Positions 1 to 7,162 of a stretch of 64,000 bases of DNA are shown piece after piece. Below the pieces are notes generated by a model, which was given only the letters and a program-made list of their open reading frames with translations, ran no database searches and was not told the DNA's origin. Position 1 is the stretch's first letter. The number at the start of each line of letters is the position of its first letter. The position numbers were made by a program, and so were the translations under genes. The stretch comes from Bacteroidales bacterium (GTDB lineage: Bacteria > Bacteroidota > Bacteroidia > Bacteroidales > JAIOZK01), in the NCBI GenBank assembly GCA_021738625.1, contig JAIPBS010000021.1, forward strand, positions 1 through 64,000, in the 5' to 3' direction.

Positions 1-142
1 TGTTCTCGGAAGAAATTGTATTTTTATTCACGGGGTAAATTTTTTATGTTAAATGTCACCTCAAAGATATTGAATATCAATGAGATAACAAAATTATTTA
101 CCCCCTTTTTTTTATTTTTTGTGAATTATTCAGGCTAAATGT

Positions 143-1090
143 ATGAAGGTCATTATCGGATATATCAGGCAGTTTGTTAAGGAGCACTTCAACCTGCGAT
201 TGTATCTGGCATTTATCATATTTACGGCTGCGCTGGTTTTCATCAACTACCGTTTCAATTTCGAGAATTCAATTATCGATGCGGATTATGGCAAAAACAT
301 TCGCATGCTTTGGTATGCCCTCATACACGCCCTTGCCTACTACGGTGTTCTGATCATCTCAATATTCATCACCGGTAGGAAGGATTTTTGGTTTGATTAC
401 CGTTTTTGGTTGAAGTCACTGATCGGTCTTGCCATACTGGGTATCGACCGGTCTTTTCATTATCATACCGAAATGTTGCAATCACTGATGGGGGAAGATG
501 TGCGTTTCATCAGAAAAGTTGCCGGCAATATGAAATCCATTTTCACTGTTGGCTTGCTGCTTTTTATTGTTTACCTGGTTTACGACAGGAAAAGTCATTA
601 CGGGTTTTACGGTTTAAGATTTAAGAAAGTAGATTTCCGGCCTTATGTGGTGATGCTGCTTCTGGTGGTACCTTTGACCTTTGCCGCCTCATTTTTGCCC
701 GACTTCATTGATTTTTATCCGGTGTATAAAAGAGCCGGCGGACCTGAGTTTTCGGATATGATGCAATGGCCCGAATGGTTTTCAAAAAGCATATTCGAAT
801 TTTTCTATTCCATGGATTTCATTTCCGTGGAACTTTTCTTCAGGGGCTTCCTTGTGATCGGACTGATGCGATATTTAGGCAAGGATGCTATCTTGCCCAT
901 GGCTGCCACCTATTGCGTACTGCATTTCGGCAAGCCCATCGGTGAAGCCATCAGCTCGGTATTCGGTGGATATATCCTCGGCATCATCGCTCTTTACAGC
1001 CGGAACATCTGGGGCGGTATATTTGTCCATGTGGGGATCGCTTTATCCATGGAGTTGTTTGCTTTTATGCAACTGGGTTATCTGCGCTAG
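143..1090 (+). CDS. CPBP-family intramembrane metalloprotease homologue
   Basis: Polytopic membrane protein of 315 residues with about seven or eight hydrophobic segments. The C-terminal third resembles the CPBP (CAAX protease/bacteriocin-processing, ABI) family: E230-L-F-F-R234-G matches the E-x-x-x-R motif, H261 sits in a short VLHFGK segment, and H296 lies in the last hydrophobic stretch. The first glutamate of the usual EE pair is replaced by valine (V229), while the second Glu, the Arg and both His are kept, so activity is possible but not assured. Family members cleave or bind membrane substrates; the substrate here is unknown. No Shine-Dalgarno is visible upstream. A small palindrome (66-78) lies in the 5' spacer. 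The gene stands alone; the next gene is convergent. The family call is good, the function open. Confidence 0.8.
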   Translation: MKVIIGYIRQFVKEHFNLRLYLAFIIFTAALVFINYRFNFENSIIDADYGKNIRMLWYALIHALAYYGVLIISIFITGRKDFWFDYRFWLKSLIGLAILGIDRSFHYHTEMLQSLMGEDVRFIRKVAGNMKSIFTVGLLLFIVYLVYDRKSHYGFYGLRFKKVDFRPYVVMLLLVVPLTFAASFLPDFIDFYPVYKRAGGPEFSDMMQWPEWFSKSIFEFFYSMDFISVELFFRGFLVIGLMRYLGKDAILPMAATYCVLHFGKPIGEAISSVFGGYILGIIALYSRNIWGGIFVHVGIALSMELFAFMQLGYLR

Positions 1091-1157
1091 ATTAGGTTAT
1101 CTGATAAGTGCATTGTTTCATCACAGGATATTGCATGCTGATAGATGAAAAGGAATA

Positions 1158-1232
1158 TGGATAGAGGGATATAAGGGTATAGGGGCAGTGGTCGGTGATC
1201 GGGAAATTTGAAAATTGAAAGTTGAAATTTGG
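1158..1232 (+). repeat. Composite spacer repeat, copy 1
   Basis: A purine-rich GTATAGGGG-like tract followed by a short unique piece and an AAATTTGAAAATTGAAAGTTG-like tract. The same two-part order occurs at 47382-47474 and 63914-63970. It has no coding content and no terminal inverted repeats. Confidence 0.6.
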
Positions 1233-1253
1233 TAACTGGCCATGCAGACCCCT

Positions 1254-1377
1254 GCTGGCGCGGATTTGCCATCCATTCCTTTTGGATCAATTGGAAGGCC
1301 GGTTGACCGGAGCAACCATCAGGGCAGCAGATGTGCAATCATTATGGAGTAGGCCCGGATTTCAAATCCGCGCCAGC
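1254..1377. repeat. Inverted repeat pair, possible MITE or REP-like remnant
   Basis: A perfect 15-bp inverted repeat: GCTGGCGCGGATTTG at 1254-1268 and its reverse complement at 1363-1377, with 94 bp between. The right arm is itself preceded by a GGATTT/AAATCC mini-palindrome. No transposase is visible inside. A dead miniature element or a REP-type palindrome cluster are both possible. Confidence 0.5.
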
Positions 1378-1496
1378 TAGCGTAAAGCAACAATGAATTA
1401 CCATAAATTACTAAGAATTTCCATGAATTTACAGCCAACTCAATAGATCCTCCCTTTCACTCATTCACTCCGTCACTCAGTCACTTCGTCTCTTTG

Positions 1497-2831
1497 TCAC
1501 TCCTCCATCCATTCCTCAATAACTTCCAGTATTTTTTCTTTCTGCTTTTCAGGCATATTGGAAATGCGGGTGGCGTGATGGCCGTTTTCTTTCACGAATT
1601 TATAGATCATGCCTTTTCTTTTCACATCAACGCCTGAAGCGGTCCAGGGATCGTGTTCGCCGTAGATGGCGATGATCTTCGGCTTGCCTTCTTCCAGGTA
1701 ATCGAAAACCAGGCTGTTGGTTCTGTAGTTGAATTCGATATCGCTGATGCTGTCGGGTAAAAATATCTCACTCAGGTAGTCGTCGGTATCTGTAATGTCC
1801 ATATAATCACGGAATGGTTCCATGTCGTAGCCGTAATAACCAAGTTCATTGGCTGCCTGGTAAAAGAAAGGGAGAAATCCCTCACCGCTTTCAATGGAAA
1901 AATATTCAGGTCCCGCCACGGATATCAAATGATCGAAAATGGCCTGCTTGCCGGCATCTTCACCCGGGATGCCTTCCGTATCGGCCACCCATTGCCAGAA
2001 GGCAAAGCTGTATTCCAGCACACAAAAATCATAAACTTCTTTTATAGGAATTCTGAATGTGTAGTCTTTTTCATTGATGTGTTTTTCGAACATGGGTATC
2101 AGACTGTCTTTCCGTTCCAGCAACTCCAACTGGAAAGCCCTGATGGCTTTTCGTTCTTTCCTCGTCCCATTCTTATCAATAAAAGATTCATGCCTGCCGT
2201 CTTCAACGCCGTAATTAAGTGGCGCCACGTAAGCTACGGCAAAGTCGACATCTTCAGGATAAAGGGTGACCAGGTAAAGGGTTGTTTGTCCGCCCTTGCT
2301 GATCCCGGTACTGATCCACTTATCCGTGTATAATTTCTTAAAAGCTTGAATGATGTTGTGATGGTCGGCGGCGGCATTTTCAACCGTAAGGTATTGCCAA
2401 CCGGCATTTTCGGGTGTTGACTCGCTGAAATAGCGGTGTTCGACCAGGATTTCGTTGCCGTCAACAATGCTGTTCAACTCATTCTGGTAAAAGGCAATGT
2501 TCCCGTATTCAGCTGCATAACCTTCCGTTGTGAATACCATGGGCTTGTCGAAATCCTTGTGCAACAAAAACAAACGCTGCTTGAAAAAACCCAGGGTGGT
2601 GTCATCATGATTAAGGGGTTGTTTAAAATAAATCTTGTATTTGGCCTTGTAATAACTGCTTGAAGGCAATTTTTCAATTTCAAGTATATTGGGAAGCGAG
2701 CTGATTTTTTCCATCAGGACGGAATCCCGGTATTCCACCTGTTTTAAAGAATCCCTTTCCTGTTGTGCTATAACAGGATGGCTTAGAATAAATGCCAGGA
2801 GCAGGCATAGGGTAAAGGTTGTTTTTTTCAT
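1497..2831 (-). CDS. Secreted serine peptidase, S37/PS-10 type
   Basis: Exported alpha/beta-hydrolase of 444 residues with a signal peptide (residues 1-22, ending VIAQ). It resembles the S37 tripeptidyl-aminopeptidase/PS-10 group found in Bacteroidota. Visible signatures are a DHHN segment near residue 157, the nucleophile elbow G176-I-S178-K-G-G, a late YGEHDPW segment providing a candidate catalytic Asp, and a GHHATR segment near the C terminus providing the His. Such enzymes trim tripeptides or proline-containing peptides outside the cytoplasm. The gene stands alone, convergent with the upstream CPBP gene. Its stop codon lies inside a TCACTC-rich low-complexity repeat. The family is inferred from motifs and overall layout; the exact substrate is unknown. 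Confidence 0.8.
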   Translation of the reverse strand: MKKTTFTLCLLLAFILSHPVIAQQERDSLKQVEYRDSVLMEKISSLPNILEIEKLPSSSYYKAKYKIYFKQPLNHDDTTLGFFKQRLFLLHKDFDKPMVFTTEGYAAEYGNIAFYQNELNSIVDGNEILVEHRYFSESTPENAGWQYLTVENAAADHHNIIQAFKKLYTDKWISTGISKGGQTTLYLVTLYPEDVDFAVAYVAPLNYGVEDGRHESFIDKNGTRKERKAIRAFQLELLERKDSLIPMFEKHINEKDYTFRIPIKEVYDFCVLEYSFAFWQWVADTEGIPGEDAGKQAIFDHLISVAGPEYFSIESGEGFLPFFYQAANELGYYGYDMEPFRDYMDITDTDDYLSEIFLPDSISDIEFNYRTNSLVFDYLEEGKPKIIAIYGEHDPWTASGVDVKRKGMIYKFVKENGHHATRISNMPEKQKEKILEVIEEWMEE

Positions 2832-3023
2832 GTTCAGTTGTTTTTTATTCCTGCGAAAATAAAGCGATTTTTTAAAAGTGCGTATTTTATTTTACTGCCT
2901 GATGATTATTGTGGCGAAAAATGCACAGCCGAGAGGGGATGAGATTATTCTTTTCTTTAATTTGATAAGGAAAAGGATAATCAAGGCAATGGCACGATTT
3001 TTCGCCGGGGGATGTAAAAACAC

Positions 3024-3030
3024 AGGAGGA
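3024..3030 (+). promoter_or_regulatory. Canonical Shine-Dalgarno site of sodC
   Basis: AGGAGGA lies 7 nt before the ATG at 3038. This is a textbook ribosome binding site, unusual here because almost no other gene in the window has one, as is normal for Bacteroidota. It fixes the start of the sodC reading frame. Confidence 0.7.
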
Positions 3031-3037
3031 CAACAAT

Positions 3038-3604
3038 ATGAAGAGTTTTAAAAGCATTTCATCTTTTTTTGCAATCGTTTTAATGGTCATCCTTGCCGGT
3101 TGCCAGGCTCCCCAGCCGGTTGAGCAAAAAGATATGCAAGAGCCCGCAGCGCCTGAAATCGACAAGGCAATTTGTGTACTTCATCCAACGGAAGGTAGTG
3201 AAGCCCACGGAACCGTTTGGTTTGAGAAAACCGGTGACGGCATCCATGTCAAAGTCGAAATGCATGGACTGGAAGAAGGGAAACATGGTTTTCACATCCA
3301 TGCCGTTGGTGATTGCAGCGCAGCCGACGGAACTTCTGCCGGGGGGCACTTCAACCCACAGGATAAGAAGCATGGCGGGCCTGCCGACAGCCTGCGACAT
3401 GTTGGCGACCTGGGCAACATCACAGCAGATGAGAATGGCGACGCCAAGATGGAAATGACAGACACCCTGATCAGCTTTCATGGTGAAAATTCCATCATCG
3501 GAAGAGGGGTTATCGTGCATGCCGGAATGGACGACCTGACCTCACAACCAACAGGTGATGCAGGCGCCAGAGTAGCCTGCGGCGTAATCGGAATTGACGA
3601 ATAA
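3038..3604 (+). CDS. sodC: Cu/Zn superoxide dismutase lipoprotein
   Basis: Periplasmic or membrane-anchored superoxide dismutase of 188 residues that converts superoxide to peroxide and oxygen. A lipoprotein signal ends LAG-C22. All metal ligands are present: H86 and H88 (GFHIHAVGDC), bridging H104 (GGHFNP), H112, H121 and D124, and H161 (GVIVHAGMDD). The structural disulphide pair is C93 and C181, and R178 is the candidate active-site arginine. The gene has its own strong Shine-Dalgarno site upstream and a strong hairpin terminator just after the stop. It stands alone between divergent and convergent neighbours. The canonical ribosome binding site is the one odd feature. Confidence 0.95.
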   Translation: MKSFKSISSFFAIVLMVILAGCQAPQPVEQKDMQEPAAPEIDKAICVLHPTEGSEAHGTVWFEKTGDGIHVKVEMHGLEEGKHGFHIHAVGDCSAADGTSAGGHFNPQDKKHGGPADSLRHVGDLGNITADENGDAKMEMTDTLISFHGENSIIGRGVIVHAGMDDLTSQPTGDAGARVACGVIGIDE

Positions 3605-3613
3605 AATCATAAA

Positions 3614-3642
3614 AAAAGGGCTTTCTAAACGAAAGCCCTTTT
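3614..3642. terminator. Bidirectional rho-independent terminator
   Basis: A perfect stem of AAAA plus GGGCTTTC (3614-3625) and GAAAGCCC plus TTTT (3631-3642) with a 5-nt loop. There is a T tract on the plus strand and an A tract (3611-3617) that serves as a U tract for the minus strand. It sits between the convergent sodC and pyrophosphatase genes and can serve both. Confidence 0.9.
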
Positions 3643-3673
3643 AAATGTTGATTGTTATGTTAGGCAATAATTA

Positions 3674-6109
3674 TTACTCTGTTGTCTGTTTGATCCGCAT
3701 TTTGAAGAAGGTCCGGTATACGAAAACCAGTGAGATCAAAAAGAAACCTGCTCCAAACCAGGGGGCAATATCTCTGAACTGAGCTGCCAGGGCGATCTCC
3801 ATGGCAAGCAATCCGAACAGGGTCGTAAATTTGATGATGGGGTTCAGGGCAACGGAAGAGGTATCTTTGAAAGGATCGCCCACCGTATCACCAACAATAA
3901 CCGCATCGTGCAAGGGGGTGCCTTTTTCCTGCATGTCTACTTCCACAACTTTTTTGGCATTGTCCCAGGCCCCTCCGGCATTGGCCATAAATACGGCCTG
4001 GAAAAGACCGAATATGGCAAGGGAGATCAGATAACTCACAAACATGGATACGGGCGCGGTTGCACCTCCGGCCGGAGCAGACAGGCAGGCAAATGCAAGT
4101 GCAAAGAAGAAAATGGCAATAAAGATGTTAAACATCCCATTTTGAGCATATCGTGTGCAAATTTTAACTACCTGCACCGATTTTTCAGCATCTGCTTTTT
4201 TGGGAGCATTGGCGTCCAGTTTAATGTTTTTCTTGATAAAATCAACTGCCCTGCTGGCGCCGGTTGTAACGGCCTGGGTAGAAGCGCCTGTAAACCAGAA
4301 TATAACCGCTCCTCCCAGAATGAATCCAAGGATCGTAAATGGATTTAAAAGATTCAATATCTGCGCCGGGTCCAGCCCCAGGGTTTTCTTGATCACCAGA
4401 ATAAGAGAAAAGATCATCGTTGTGGCACCCACCACGGCAGTACCTATTAATACAGGTTTGGCAGTGGCTTTAAAAGTGTTACCGGCGCTGTCGTTGGCTT
4501 CCAGATAATACTTGGCCTTTTCAAAATCCGGCTTGAAACCGAAATCTTTTTCAATATTCTCACTTATATTGGGTTCATCCTCAATCAACGATAATTCATA
4601 AATGGATTGTGCGTTATCGGTAACCGGCCCATAACTGTCAACGGCAATGGTAACCGGTCCCATTCCGAGCATACCAAAAGCCACCAGGCCGAAAGCAAAA
4701 ATGCTTTCGTATTCCATAAACATACTCAAATGATAAGTGCTGGCGTAATAAGCTCCAAACATGAGCAGGAAAAATACTATGCCTTTCCAAAATGCGCTGA
4801 AGTTGCCGGCAACAAAGCCTGACAAGATTGTCAGTGATGATCCGCCGGCTTTGGTGGCATTAACTATTTCGCGCACATGCCGTGATTTGGGACTGGTGAA
4901 AACTTTGGTAAGCTCGGGTATAATTGCTGCACTTAAAGTTCCCAGGCTAATAATAACGGACATGGTTAACCACAATTGATGGGGCAGATCGCCAATCAAA
5001 AAGTAACTTGCAATGAAGGTGACAATGATCGACAATAATGAAGTGATCCATACCAACGAGGTAAGCGGTTGTTCGAAATCAATATCATCTGCATTTTTAT
5101 ACCTTGTATTGCTAATGGCATTATTTATCCAGAATGAAATAATGGAGGTTATGATCATCAGAATCCTCATAACAAAAATCCAGACTAAGAATTTGGTTTG
5201 CATTTCTGCGTCGGATATCCCAAAAGCTCCTCCCGTAACTGATAAGATAATAAAGGCAATCAGGGCAACCCCGGTAACACCATATGTTTCAAAACCGTCG
5301 GCAGTGGGTCCAACCGAATCACCTGCATTGTCGCCTGTGCAATCGGCAATCACACCCGGGTTTCTGGGATCGTCTTCGCCGATCTTAAAAACAACCTTCA
5401 TAAGGTCGGAACCGATGTCGGCTATCTTGGTGAAAATGCCACCTGCAATACGCAGCACGGAAGCGCCTAATGATTCGCCTATTGCGAACCCAATGAAGCT
5501 GGCACCGGCATATTTGCCTGGTACGAACATTAATATCACCAACATCATGATAAGCTCCATGCAAATCAATACCACACCAATGCTCATTCCTGCGTTTAGC
5601 GGGATGTGATGCAGTTTCAACGGTTTTCTTTCCAGTGATGAAAAAGCCATGCGTGAGTTGGCCAGGGTGTTCATCCGGATGCCAAACCAGGCTACCGTAT
5701 AAGAACCCAGGATCCCGACGATGGTCCATCCAAGGATCATCAATACGCCGCCCACACCAAAGCCGCTTTCCGGTTCCATTGGGTCGTGTGATAAATAGCC
5801 AAAATAAAATGCCACGGCTGCACCGATGAATAAAAACAAGATAATGAGAAATTTGCCTTGTTGCTTCAGATATGTACCGCAAGTCTTATAGATCACAGCA
5901 GCCACGTCAAGCATGGACTGATGGGCTCGAAGTTTTTTCACCTTCACAAACTGATACAAGCCGAAAAGGAATCCCAGAAAGGTGATCAGGAAACCCCAAT
6001 AAAGAATGTTCTCCCCCTTTATTTCACTGGGAATCACCAGATCAGCCTCACTGGCGAAGGTGATAGCCGGTAGAAACAGAATGAATAAAATGCTTAAGAG
6101 TTTTTTCAT
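3674..6109 (-). CDS. hppA: Membrane ion-translocating pyrophosphatase
   Basis: Integral membrane pyrophosphatase of 811 residues, roughly 16 membrane segments, coupling PPi hydrolysis to cation export. The substrate-binding segments are clear: DIGSDLMK near 231-238, DDPRNP at 246-251 and GDNAGDSVG at 259-267. In the later segment G543-N-T-F-K547-A-T the lysine sits where canonical enzymes carry the residue that makes them K+-independent. A signal-like N terminus (ends TFAS) and the variant GDSVGPTADGFETY differ from textbook H+-PPases and recall the divergent, Na+-regulated H+-PPase group described for Chlorobium-type bacteria. That assignment is from memory of the family, not from an alignment. 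The gene stands alone and ends at the shared terminator. Confidence 0.95.
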   Translation of the reverse strand: MKKLLSILFILFLPAITFASEADLVIPSEIKGENILYWGFLITFLGFLFGLYQFVKVKKLRAHQSMLDVAAVIYKTCGTYLKQQGKFLIILFLFIGAAVAFYFGYLSHDPMEPESGFGVGGVLMILGWTIVGILGSYTVAWFGIRMNTLANSRMAFSSLERKPLKLHHIPLNAGMSIGVVLICMELIMMLVILMFVPGKYAGASFIGFAIGESLGASVLRIAGGIFTKIADIGSDLMKVVFKIGEDDPRNPGVIADCTGDNAGDSVGPTADGFETYGVTGVALIAFIILSVTGGAFGISDAEMQTKFLVWIFVMRILMIITSIISFWINNAISNTRYKNADDIDFEQPLTSLVWITSLLSIIVTFIASYFLIGDLPHQLWLTMSVIISLGTLSAAIIPELTKVFTSPKSRHVREIVNATKAGGSSLTILSGFVAGNFSAFWKGIVFFLLMFGAYYASTYHLSMFMEYESIFAFGLVAFGMLGMGPVTIAVDSYGPVTDNAQSIYELSLIEDEPNISENIEKDFGFKPDFEKAKYYLEANDSAGNTFKATAKPVLIGTAVVGATTMIFSLILVIKKTLGLDPAQILNLLNPFTILGFILGGAVIFWFTGASTQAVTTGASRAVDFIKKNIKLDANAPKKADAEKSVQVVKICTRYAQNGMFNIFIAIFFFALAFACLSAPAGGATAPVSMFVSYLISLAIFGLFQAVFMANAGGAWDNAKKVVEVDMQEKGTPLHDAVIVGDTVGDPFKDTSSVALNPIIKFTTLFGLLAMEIALAAQFRDIAPWFGAGFFLISLVFVYRTFFKMRIKQTTE

Positions 6110-6268
6110 AATCGCTTAGTTTTGGTTTACTTTTAAGGTTGGCTAAAGTATTAAAAAATCGTTAATTTTCGCCAACAACTCTTTAACAATTTATCAAAGG
6201 CTTAAATAATGCTTAAGCAGAATTATTGGCATGGTATTCACATGAATTTTTATTAATTTAGCAATAAA

Positions 6269-6297
6269 TTGACCGGCAGGTCGTAGAAATAATTTTA
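6269..6297 (+). promoter_or_regulatory. Candidate promoter of the BFN-domain gene
   Basis: TTG at 6269-6271, an 18-nt spacer and TAATTTTA at 6290-6297: a Bacteroidota-type -33/-7 pair with one mismatch to TAnnTTTG. It lies about 27 nt before the ATG at 6325. Motif match only. Confidence 0.35.
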
Positions 6298-6324
6298 CAT
6301 TTAGACATAGGTTAAGGGAAGGAT

Positions 6325-6918
6325 ATGGAAAAATTACAGTTGGAAATCATCGGAATGTCATACAGCCAGTCGCAAAGCGGAGCATATGCACTCATCATGG
6401 GAGAAGTGGGAGGCAAGCGCAGGTTGCCCATCATCATCGGCGGATTTGAAGCGCAGGCCATCGCCATTGAGTTGGAAAAGATGAAACCTTCGCGCCCCCT
6501 TACACACGACTTGTTCAAGAGCTTCGCCGACAATTATCACATCCGCATAAAGGAAGTTATCATTGATAAATTCAAAGAAGGCGTTTTTCATGCCAAACTG
6601 GTTTCGGAGCATAACAGCAGTACCAGCAATATCGACAGCCGCACTTCGGATGCTGTGGCACTCGCCATCCGGTTCAACTGCCCCATTTATACCTACGAGA
6701 AAATCATGGCCGAGGCAGGCATCCTGATGGACGATAAGAAGAAGGAGCCCGAAGCCCCCGGAGCCGGCCCAGCCAAACCGCCGGAAAAGGAAGGCCTGAA
6801 AAGCTACAGCCTGAATGAACTGTATGAGCTGCTGAAAAAGGCCGTGGGTAAAGAAGAATACGAGAAAGCATCTGAAATTCGCGATGAGATCAACAAACGC
6901 AAAAGCAGGGACACCTGA
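6325..6918 (+). CDS. Bifunctional nuclease (BFN/DUF151) domain protein with UVR motif
   Basis: Cytoplasmic protein of 197 residues. Residues 1-135 form a BFN/DUF151 domain, with typical segments YALIMGEVGGKRRLPIIIGG and TSDAVALAIRFNCPIY. The family is linked to DNase/RNase activity in plants and is of unclear role in bacteria. An alanine/proline-rich linker (about 145-160) leads to a C-terminal helix pair, NELYELLKKAV then EYEKASEIRDEIN, matching the UvrB/UvrC (UVR) interaction motif. That combination is the common bacterial architecture of this family. The gene stands alone. A repair or nucleic-acid role is an inference. Confidence 0.88.
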   Translation: MEKLQLEIIGMSYSQSQSGAYALIMGEVGGKRRLPIIIGGFEAQAIAIELEKMKPSRPLTHDLFKSFADNYHIRIKEVIIDKFKEGVFHAKLVSEHNSSTSNIDSRTSDAVALAIRFNCPIYTYEKIMAEAGILMDDKKKEPEAPGAGPAKPPEKEGLKSYSLNELYELLKKAVGKEEYEKASEIRDEINKRKSRDT

Positions 6919-7103
6919 TTTTTCTGATCAGGCTCGCAGCCTTTTGTCAAATTTTTACTGATCCCTCGAAAACCTGTTGCCACTTATCTGGGGCCCGAAA
7001 AATAAAATCAGCTATTCAGATCAAAATTCCAGTATAAAAAACCAGGGGAAAGAAATCAGTGGACGGATCATTCGGAAAGGTACAGGGCTTAAGTTATTTT
7101 TCA

Positions 7104-7111
7104 TAAGTTTG
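7104..7111 (+). promoter_or_regulatory. -7 promoter box of the nucleoside transporter gene
   Basis: TAAGTTTG is a perfect match to TAnnTTTG. Transcription from it would begin about 7118, downstream of the ATG at 6977, so it supports the ATG at 7163 as the real start. No clear -33 TTG is seen. Confidence 0.45.
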
Positions 7112-7162
7112 TCGCTTGGAATTCTTGATGATTTTGTTCAACGCTTTCAAACTGAACGATTG

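Larger units (their letters stand above)
1091..1496. other. 406-bp spacer of low-complexity repeats
   Basis: No credible gene. In order it holds a GGGATATAAGGGTATAGGGG tract, a GAAATTTGAAA-type tract (about 1201-1232), a 15-bp perfect inverted repeat (1254-1268 and 1363-1377), an AATTACCATAAATTAC tract (about 1391-1428), and a TCACTCA/GTCACTC tract running into the stop codon of the next gene. The same element types recur near 30.8, 47.4 and 63.9 kb. The ORFs that can be drawn here carry no protein signature. Confidence 0.75.

Noticed and set aside
885-1338. Short ORFs on both strands over the CPBP gene end and following spacer
   Set aside because: They overlap the CPBP frame or consist of low-complexity repeat sequence; no domain, no signal, no consistent start.
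1497-1560. IS or phage remnant in the TCACTC-rich stretch by the S37 peptidase stop
   Set aside because: Simple low-complexity sequence with no terminal repeats or transposase trace.
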